The position numbers and the translations under genes were made by a program. Shown here one piece after another: positions 8,097-13,497 of a DNA stretch of 32,653 nucleotides. The first letter of the stretch is position 1. Every line of letters starts with the position of its first letter. The stretch spans positions 1 through 32,653 of the forward strand of contig JAUHZF010000060.1 of the NCBI GenBank assembly GCA_030426145.1. The letters are read 5' to 3'. The notes below the pieces were generated by a model. That model had not been told where the DNA came from, searched no databases, and worked only from the letters and a program-made list of their open reading frames with translations. This DNA comes from Polyangia bacterium. Lineage in GTDB: Bacteria; Myxococcota_A; Polyangia; Polyangiales; Polyangiaceae.

Positions 8097-8144
8097 GTCA
8101 CCTCGAGGTGTCGGGGGTGACTGGGGGTGACACCCCGAGGTGAC
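8097..8144 (+). terminator. Strong hairpin, candidate terminator
   Basis: GTCACCTCG (8097-8105) pairs with CGAGGTGAC (8136-8144). After an A/C mismatch, GGTGTC (8107-8112) pairs with GACACC (8129-8134), leaving a G-rich 16-nt loop with two runs of five G. It starts 7 nt after the transglutaminase-like stop. No T-run follows, so it may end transcription only with Rho, or act as an RNA stability element. Confidence 0.5.
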
Positions 8145-8243
8145 GGGTCGTCTCTGGCGCCGCTGCGAGACCGGCCCCCAACCATGCGTGGGAACTGGGG
8201 TCGACCTGCGGCGTCTGCCGGTCCGAATGGCACGCCCCGTGCC

Positions 8244-9458
8244 ATGAGTCGACCCATGCTGACTTCACCCATCTTTCGCCCCCACCTCTTGGTCGCGCTC
8301 TTCGCGATGCTCAGCCTGGCCGTGGGCTGCGGCTCCACGGTCGAGGCTGACGACGACGCGAGCACCACCGGGACGCCGGGGGCTGGTGGCGCGGGCGCGG
8401 CAGGTGCCGGTGGTGCCATGGCGACCGGCGGCATGGGTGGTTCGGGCGGCGACCCCATCCCCTGTCCCGCCATCGCCCCTGCGCTTCAGTCTGTGCTCGA
8501 GCAGGCGGTGACCCCGAACGCCGCGGGCGGCTTCGTCATCGGGGTCGCGTCGCCGAGCTGCGCGGGCTGGCACAACAGCCAAGCGGGTGCCCATGAGGTA
8601 CCGAAGGATGGCCTCTACAAGATGGGGGTCTTGTCGGAGGTGCTCGTCGCCGCAACCATCATGAAGCTCGTCGAAGATGGCCAGCTGTCCCTCTCCGACA
8701 CCCTCGACACGTGGCAGCCCACCGTGCCGAACGCGTCGTCGATCACCGTGCGCATGTTGCTCGACCAGACCGCCGGTCTCGCCAACCATTTCACCAGCCC
8801 CGACTTCAGCAGTGCGATTCAGGGCGACCCACAGCACGTCTTCACCCCCCAGGAGCTGGTGGGCTTCTCGGCTGGCCTGCCCGCGATGACGCCGCCCGTG
8901 TTCGAGCGAGAGTTCATCCACACGATTCTGGCGGGTTTGGTCATCGAAGGAGTCACATCCCAGCCGGCGCACGTCGCCATTCGTGAACGCGTCATCGACC
9001 CGCTCGGCCTGACGACGATGGGTCTCGGCGGGGTCGAGGTCGACCAGAACAAGCTGGTGCCGGGCTACAACGGGCAGGGCATCGAGGGGACCAACGTCCT
9101 CTCACCGTCGGCGTGGTGGGTCTCCGGCTCCTACATCGCGACCGTCCCCGAGATGGTCACCCTGGTGCGGGATGTGCTCGGCTCCGACAAGGTATTGAAT
9201 GCCACCAGTCGCGAAGCGCTCACGGCCATGGCCGTACCCACTGGGGTCTCGCAATTCGCGAGCGGGCTCGGCGTCTTCATCGACACCAGCACCAACCCCA
9301 CCATCGTGGGCCAAGAGGGGGCCGTTCCCGGCTACGAGCTGCGTGCCTACTACGCCGAAGCCATCGACGCGGGCATCGTCGTTCTCTCGACCAACTCCGA
9401 CGCCCCGACCTTCGCTCCTCTGCTCGACGTACTCAGCATTCTCAACCAGCCGCTGTGA
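8244..9458 (+). CDS. Beta-lactamase-fold lipoprotein lacking catalytic motifs
   Basis: The 404-residue product has a lipoprotein signal (Cys29), a Gly/Ala-rich linker (about 40-70) and a class C beta-lactamase/DD-peptidase (S12) domain. Family landmarks are clear: MLLDQTAGLANH, the GLVIEGVTSQ helix, DPLGLTTMG, and GSYIATVPEMVTLVRD. The catalytic motifs are not. The usual Ser-x-x-Lys site reads Val129-Leu-Ser-Glu132, the Tyr-x-Asn site reads Arg222-Glu-Phe224, and the His-x-Gly site reads Gln357-Glu-Gly359. I therefore expect a non-hydrolytic protein that binds ligands or acts as a scaffold on the periplasmic or outer face. The start at 8244 is the first ATG giving a good signal; Met 8256 is possible. 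No SD was seen. Confidence 0.82.
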   Translation: MSRPMLTSPIFRPHLLVALFAMLSLAVGCGSTVEADDDASTTGTPGAGGAGAAGAGGAMATGGMGGSGGDPIPCPAIAPALQSVLEQAVTPNAAGGFVIGVASPSCAGWHNSQAGAHEVPKDGLYKMGVLSEVLVAATIMKLVEDGQLSLSDTLDTWQPTVPNASSITVRMLLDQTAGLANHFTSPDFSSAIQGDPQHVFTPQELVGFSAGLPAMTPPVFEREFIHTILAGLVIEGVTSQPAHVAIRERVIDPLGLTTMGLGGVEVDQNKLVPGYNGQGIEGTNVLSPSAWWVSGSYIATVPEMVTLVRDVLGSDKVLNATSREALTAMAVPTGVSQFASGLGVFIDTSTNPTIVGQEGAVPGYELRAYYAEAIDAGIVVLSTNSDAPTFAPLLDVLSILNQPL

Positions 9459-9475
9459 GCAGCGCTGCGCGGTGC

Positions 9476-9481
9476 TACCTT
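9476..9481 (+). promoter_or_regulatory. Putative -10 box for a leaderless lipoprotein transcript
   Basis: TACCTT is followed by exactly 6 nt and the GTG at 9488. No SD precedes that GTG. A leaderless transcript is therefore suggested. Confidence 0.35.
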
Positions 9482-9487
9482 TCCCCG

Positions 9488-10153
9488 GTGGTGAAGCGTG
9501 TGATCGCAGTGGGGTGTCTCGCTCTGGCCGGGTGCAGCGGGGCCGACCCCGTCGTGCAGAGCTCCGACCCCGTGGAGAAGCCTCCGGTGACGCTGCTGCT
9601 CGGAGCCGTGCCCTGTTTCGCCGACGCTGAGGTCGCGTCGGGGGGGCTCATCGTGCGGCGTGCGACGGGCATGGGACCGGCGGTCGTACAGCAGCTCAAC
9701 CTCAAGCTCTCCACCAAGGGTGACGTCGCGCCGGCGCTCTCCAGTGATCTGTGCCGCGAGCTCACCGACGCGGCGGCCTTCGACCCCCATCGGCTCGACG
9801 CGCCGCGCCCGCCCGCCATCCTCGCCGAGGTCACGCAGATGGCCGATGCCGATGCCGCCATGTTGCCCGTGGTGCACACCGTCATGCGCTGCCACCGAGG
9901 CGACAAGCCGTGGATCTGGGGCGAACCCGCCTACGTGAACGCGTCGGGCGAGGTCGACTGCGTAGAGGAGGAGCTCGTCATCGGAGCCTTCCTCTTCGGA
10001 CCCGACGGCAAGCTCGCGTACAAGACCGTGCACCGTCACACCGTCGAGCGTCCGGTCGAGGTCGAGGTCGTCACCGAGGCCTTCATGCAGCAGGCGCCGT
10101 TGAAGGACGCTGCCGTGCTCGGGGCCACGGCGGTGGGTGGCGTCCAGCGCTGA
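9488..10153 (+). CDS. Small lipoprotein of unknown function
   Basis: The product has 221 residues and begins at GTG 9488 (GTG 9491 is also possible). A short basic N-terminus, hydrophobic core and lipobox ALAGC place the lipidated Cys at residue 16. The mature protein has a few Cys (around the CFAD, LCREL, MRCHRG and VDCVEE segments) and an alternating alpha/beta look, but I recognise no family. The gene lies 29 nt after the beta-lactamase-fold lipoprotein and may have its own promoter. Its stop codon lies 13 nt before the first ECF-type promoter, so it probably is not part of that regulon. Confidence 0.75.
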   Translation: MVKRVIAVGCLALAGCSGADPVVQSSDPVEKPPVTLLLGAVPCFADAEVASGGLIVRRATGMGPAVVQQLNLKLSTKGDVAPALSSDLCRELTDAAAFDPHRLDAPRPPAILAEVTQMADADAAMLPVVHTVMRCHRGDKPWIWGEPAYVNASGEVDCVEEELVIGAFLFGPDGKLAYKTVHRHTVERPVEVEVVTEAFMQQAPLKDAAVLGATAVGGVQR

Positions 10154-10166
10154 CGTGAATCTTTTT

Positions 10167-10203
10167 TGAACGCTCGACGAACGTGCGGGCTCCCATGCAC
10201 GAA
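10167..10203 (+). promoter_or_regulatory. ECF-type promoter A (before the surface-repeat protein)
   Basis: TGAACG (10167-10172) is followed by 14 nt and then GGGCTCCCAT (10187-10196) and ACGAA (10199-10203). The same two blocks at identical spacing occur before the ECF sigma gene (11932) and before the TonB receptor operon (13370). The upstream block resembles the AAC-containing -35 element of ECF sigma promoters. Transcription should start near 10201, leaving only about 7 nt before the ATG at 10208. Confidence 0.7.
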
Positions 10204-10207
10204 TCGC

Positions 10208-11905
10208 ATGAGACGGCTCTCACCATGGCTCGGTCTGGCGGCGCTCGCCGTTGTGGCCACTTGCTCGGCCCCATCGCTCGGACGGGACGAGCCAACGGTC
10301 GCCGTCGATGTCGACGCGCCGTCGGCGCTCGTCCCTCGGATCCGCGCCGCGGTTCTGAGCGAGCTCGGCATGCACCTCGACCCCGTGGCCCTACGGCGGG
10401 TCGAGGTGATGGTCGAAGAGCGCACCCTCACCGTGAGCTACCTGGGCCCGACCGGTGCCTCCGTGCGGCGCACCGTCGAGCGCCCGGAGGGTGACGACGA
10501 GACGGTCGAGACGGCGGCGCTGCTCGCGGGCAATCTCGCCCGCGACCAGGTGGGCACCCTCCTCGAAGGCCTCGAGCCCGCCCCTGAACCGGAGGCCATG
10601 GCCGCGCCCAATGAGAAGACGCCCGAGCCCATGCTCGCGCCGCAGGTCGGTGCCCCCAGGAGCAGCGAGGCGGCCACCGAGCCCGCCCCAGGGGCGTTGC
10701 CGCTGCCGGAGCCCGCCCCGGATGCGGCGTCGGCCCCGACGTTCAGCTTTGCGCAGCTGTCCCTGGTGTGGCCGGTGGCGGTGTTTCCCGACGCCCAGGA
10801 CCGGTCCTTCGCGCTCGACGTGAGCGCCCTCTTTACTCGCACGGGCGCCCTCGCCGGCGTGGGGTTCTATGGCCTCGGTGCGCTCTTCCATGGGGATGAG
10901 GCCGGCGTCAGCGTGGCCGGAATCGCGACCTACCGGCAGGGAGACCTCCTCGGTCTCGGCATCGCGGGCCTCGCTCAGGTGTCCGAAGGCCGGTGGATGC
11001 GCGGCATCGCCATCTCCGGTCTCGCCAACGTCGATGTCCTGCACGACGAGGGGACCGAGCTTCGCGGGGTCGAGGTCGCCGGCGTGGCCAACGCGGTGGT
11101 CGAGGTCGAAGGGGTACAGATCGGCGGGGTCGCCAACGTGGCCCGTGAGGCCGAGGGGCTCCAGATGGCCGGGGTGGCCAACGTCGCGGAAGAGGTTTCT
11201 GGCTTCCAGCTGGCGGTGGCCGCGAACGTGGCGCGGCGCCTCGATGGGCTGCAGATGAGTGCAGGGACCAACGTCGCGGAGTTGGTGACGGGGGCTCAGC
11301 TCGCCGTCGGCAGCAACCATGCCGACATCGTCTCCGGCCTCCAGGTCTCATCGGGTGTGAACACCGCAGGTTACGTCGACGGTCTGCAGGTCGGCATGGT
11401 CAACGTCGCGAAGCGCGTCTCGGGCGCGCAGGTCGGTCTCATCAACGTGGCCGAAGAGAACGACGGCACGGCGGTGGGCCTCGTGAACATCGCCGGCAAC
11501 GGGGACATCCAGGTCGCCACCTGGGCCGCGATGAGCTCGTTGACCAACATCGGCGCGAAGATGCGCGTGGGTCCGGTCTTCGTGCTGCCGGCCTTCGGCT
11601 ACCACCCCCTCGGCGACGGCGTCATCCGAGCCCGGGTCGGCGTGGGGGCCCACATCCCGATCGACCCCGTCTTTCTCGAGATCTTGCCCGACTACGCCTA
11701 CGCCTACCCCCTCCAGCCACGCGACGGCGAGGCCGAGCGCATGGGCCACCACGAAGCGGCGCTGACGGCTCGCGTGGGCTACCAGGTGTCGGAAATGTTT
11801 GGGTTCTTCGGGGGCGCTGGCGTTCACTTCGACGTGACCCAGTCCGTCGAAGACGGAAGCGCGGACGTGCGTCCGGAGCTCGCAGCAGGGGTGCTGCTCT
11901 TCTAG
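10208..11905 (+). CDS. LA_2272-type surface-repeat protein
   Basis: The 565-residue product starts at ATG 10208 with a Sec-type signal (about 1-28; the Cys in VATCS is a poor lipobox). Residues about 30-115 form an alpha/beta domain. A Pro/Ala/Glu-rich linker runs to about 178. From residue 287 come ten consecutive 14-15-residue repeats with core G-L-Q-x-x-G-x-x-N-V-A, as in LA_2272-type surface-repeat proteins. The C-terminus looks like beta strands and ends in Leu-Leu-Phe, as expected for an outer-membrane barrel. It is probably exposed at the cell surface; its role is not known. The gene has an ECF-type promoter shared with the adjacent sigma factor and TonB receptor genes, so it likely serves the same system. 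Confidence 0.82.
   Translation: MRRLSPWLGLAALAVVATCSAPSLGRDEPTVAVDVDAPSALVPRIRAAVLSELGMHLDPVALRRVEVMVEERTLTVSYLGPTGASVRRTVERPEGDDETVETAALLAGNLARDQVGTLLEGLEPAPEPEAMAAPNEKTPEPMLAPQVGAPRSSEAATEPAPGALPLPEPAPDAASAPTFSFAQLSLVWPVAVFPDAQDRSFALDVSALFTRTGALAGVGFYGLGALFHGDEAGVSVAGIATYRQGDLLGLGIAGLAQVSEGRWMRGIAISGLANVDVLHDEGTELRGVEVAGVANAVVEVEGVQIGGVANVAREAEGLQMAGVANVAEEVSGFQLAVAANVARRLDGLQMSAGTNVAELVTGAQLAVGSNHADIVSGLQVSSGVNTAGYVDGLQVGMVNVAKRVSGAQVGLINVAEENDGTAVGLVNIAGNGDIQVATWAAMSSLTNIGAKMRVGPVFVLPAFGYHPLGDGVIRARVGVGAHIPIDPVFLEILPDYAYAYPLQPRDGEAERMGHHEAALTARVGYQVSEMFGFFGGAGVHFDVTQSVEDGSADVRPELAAGVLLF
11066..11506 (+). repeat. Ten coding repeats of 45 then 42 bp
   Basis: Seven units of 15 codons (11066-11380) are followed by three of 14 codons (11381-11506). 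Each unit encodes G-[LAFV]-Q-[MLVI]-x(2-3)-x-N-[VTIH]-A followed by a polar turn. The units differ enough at DNA level to indicate old duplication under protein-level selection. Confidence 0.8.
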
Positions 11906-11931
11906 GCCTGGCCCCTCGGACTGAGAATGTT

Positions 11932-11967
11932 TGAACGGTTGGGCATCGGGTGGGCACCCATCCACGA
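11932..11967 (+). promoter_or_regulatory. ECF-type promoter B (autoregulatory, before the sigma gene)
   Basis: TGAACG (11932-11937), a 14-nt spacer, GGGCACCCAT (11952-11961) and ACGAG (11964-11968) match promoters A and C block for block. The start point should be near 11966, about 11 nt before the sigma-factor ATG. Location in front of an ECF sigma gene is the classic arrangement for autoregulation. Confidence 0.72.
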
Positions 11968-11976
11968 GCACGGCTC

Positions 11977-12576
11977 ATGAGCATGCCCGCTACCACCCTC
12001 GCCCTCGGAAGGGACTTGGCTGTTGCCCCGCAAGGTGCGGAGGAGCTCTACGACCGCGCTGCGGACGGAGATCCAGACGCCGTGGCCGTCATCTACGACG
12101 AGCACCACCAGGCTGTGCGGGCATTCGCCACGCGCCTCCTGGGCGATGCCAGCGCAGCGGAAGACATGGTCCACGAGGTCTTCATCCGGCTTCCCCGTGC
12201 CATGCGACGCTGGCGGCGAGACGGTGCACTTCGCACCTTCCTCATCGGCATCGCGGTCAATCACGCGCGGCATCACGTGCGCAGCGCGCGACGACGCCGG
12301 GCTGCGGTCGAGCGCCTCGCGCAGCAGCCGGTGATGGGGGTCGTCGAGACGCCGGAGGCCGCCATGCGGAGGGAGCAACTGGCGAGGGCCCTACAGCGAT
12401 GCCTCGACAAGCTTCCGCTCGCGCAGCGCGTGGCGTTCGTGTTGTGCGAGGTCGAAGAGCGCACCTCGGTGGAAGCGGCGGCCATCGTCGGGGTGTCGGA
12501 AGGCACCATTCGCAGCCGCCTGCACCACGCCAAGGCCAAGCTCAGGGCGAGTCTCGAACGGGAGGGGGTACGATGA
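11977..12576 (+). CDS. ECF-type RNA polymerase sigma factor
   Basis: The 199-residue product has the two-domain ECF layout. Region 2 (about residues 34-100) shows LYDRAADGDPDAVAVIYDEHHQ, ASAAEDMVHEVFIRL and LRTFLIGIAVNHARHH. Region 4 (about 130-190) shows LPLAQRVAFVLCEVEERTSVEAAAIVGVSEGTIRSRLHHAKAKL, with a clear helix-turn-helix. No region 3 is present. I start it at ATG 11977; an upstream in-frame ATG at 11950 lies inside the promoter. It should direct RNA polymerase to the shared motif at 10167, 11932 and 13370. Its stop overlaps the ATG of the next gene (ATGA), which encodes a membrane protein likely to control it. Confidence 0.93.
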   Translation: MSMPATTLALGRDLAVAPQGAEELYDRAADGDPDAVAVIYDEHHQAVRAFATRLLGDASAAEDMVHEVFIRLPRAMRRWRRDGALRTFLIGIAVNHARHHVRSARRRRAAVERLAQQPVMGVVETPEAAMRREQLARALQRCLDKLPLAQRVAFVLCEVEERTSVEAAAIVGVSEGTIRSRLHHAKAKLRASLEREGVR

Positions 12577-13355
12577 AGGATCTTCTGCAGGAGGCCACAC
12601 GCGCCTTGCGGGAAGAGACCGCACCGGAGAGCTCGGCGACCACCCGTCGTCGAGACCGCCAGACCCGTGCCCGCATTCAGGACGACCTTCGTCTGCCGCC
12701 CTCGCGCACGCGCTCCGGCTTCTTCGCGGTTCCCCTGGCCGCCATTCTCATCGGCTCCACCGCTTGGGCGAGCGGCGCGCTGCCGCGCATCGTCGACGCC
12801 TGGACCAAGACCGGCGACGAGCGTCAGCCACCGGTCTCGCCCGCCAAGCGGAGGGTTGCACCTCCCCCTGCACCGGTCGCCCCAGTCCCCCCAGTCCCCG
12901 TGCGAGAAGCGCCCGCGCAACCAGAGGCCCAGCCGCCTGAAGAGGTCGTCGAACCCGACGCTGTTGCCGTGCCCACCCCCGTGGCCCCGCCCACCGAGGT
13001 GGTGGCTGTTCCGACGGCGAAGGCACCGACCGCGCACACCCGTCCCGCGCCACGACCCCAGCCCGATGCCGTGCAAAACGACCGAAGCACGGCGCTCTAT
13101 CGTGCCGCGCACCAAGCCCACTTCGGAGGTGGAGGCCCAGCGGCGGCGTTGCGCCACTGGAACGCCTACCTCGCGGAGGCACCGGGCGGACGTTTCGCCC
13201 CCGAGGCCGCATTCAATCGTGCGATCTGCCTCGTGCGCCTCGGTCAGCACCAGGCCGCGATCGCGGCGCTGACCCCGTTTTCTGCGGGTAGCTTCGGCGG
13301 CTATCGGCAGTCCGAAGCCAAGCAGCTGATCTCTGCGTTGCAGAAAAAGCGCTAG
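12573..13355 (+). CDS. Single-pass membrane protein, candidate anti-sigma factor
   Basis: The 260-residue product starts at ATG 12573, overlapping the sigma-factor stop by 4 nt. Residues 1-48 are charged, helical and probably cytoplasmic. A single membrane segment lies at about 49-68. A periplasmic Pro/Ala/Val-rich stretch follows (about 85-165), then a helical TPR-like domain (about 170-258) with the AAFNRAICLVRLGQHQAAI pattern. There is no His-x3-Cys-x2-Cys zinc anti-sigma motif, so the anti-sigma role rests on position, topology and the short basic N-terminal domain. The periplasmic part could bind the TonB-dependent receptor or TonB. Alternatively, it is simply an envelope TPR protein co-expressed with the sigma factor. 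Confidence 0.75.
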   Translation: MKDLLQEATRALREETAPESSATTRRRDRQTRARIQDDLRLPPSRTRSGFFAVPLAAILIGSTAWASGALPRIVDAWTKTGDERQPPVSPAKRRVAPPPAPVAPVPPVPVREAPAQPEAQPPEEVVEPDAVAVPTPVAPPTEVVAVPTAKAPTAHTRPAPRPQPDAVQNDRSTALYRAAHQAHFGGGGPAAALRHWNAYLAEAPGGRFAPEAAFNRAICLVRLGQHQAAIAALTPFSAGSFGGYRQSEAKQLISALQKKR

Positions 13356-13369
13356 CGACGACGATTCGC

Positions 13370-13406
13370 TCAACGCTCGCGGGCATTGCGGGCACCCATG
13401 AACGAA
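13370..13406 (+). promoter_or_regulatory. ECF-type promoter C (before the TonB receptor operon)
   Basis: TCAACG (13370-13375), a 14-nt spacer, GGGCACCCAT (13390-13399) and ACGAA (13402-13406) match promoters A and B; only the second base of the -35 block differs. Transcription should start near 13404, giving a leader of roughly 94 nt before the TTG start at 13498. Confidence 0.7.
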
Positions 13407-13409
13407 CCC

Positions 13410-13492
13410 AACGGTCATTGACCCGAACGGTCGCCGCAGGGCGGCCGGACCCCTGCGGCGTGCGCCCTATCACGCGCCACCGCACGAGGAGG
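13410..13492 (+). promoter_or_regulatory. Structured 5' leader of the TonB receptor operon
   Basis: A perfect 10-bp stem, CGCCGCAGGG (13432-13441) with CCCTGCGGCG (13451-13460), closes a 9-nt loop. Two direct copies of AACGGTC lie just upstream (13410-13416 and 13426-13432). A very strong SD, GAGGAGG (13486-13492), stands 5 nt before a TTG start codon. The other two promoters of this regulon have almost no leader, so the structured leader here may set or regulate receptor output. It could also only stabilise the mRNA. Confidence 0.5.
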
Positions 13493-13497
13493 TTGTC

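Noticed and set aside
10161..10167. T-run as a Rho-independent terminator after the small lipoprotein gene
   Set aside because: Only a 4-bp stem precedes it, and the T-run merges with the -35 block of promoter A.
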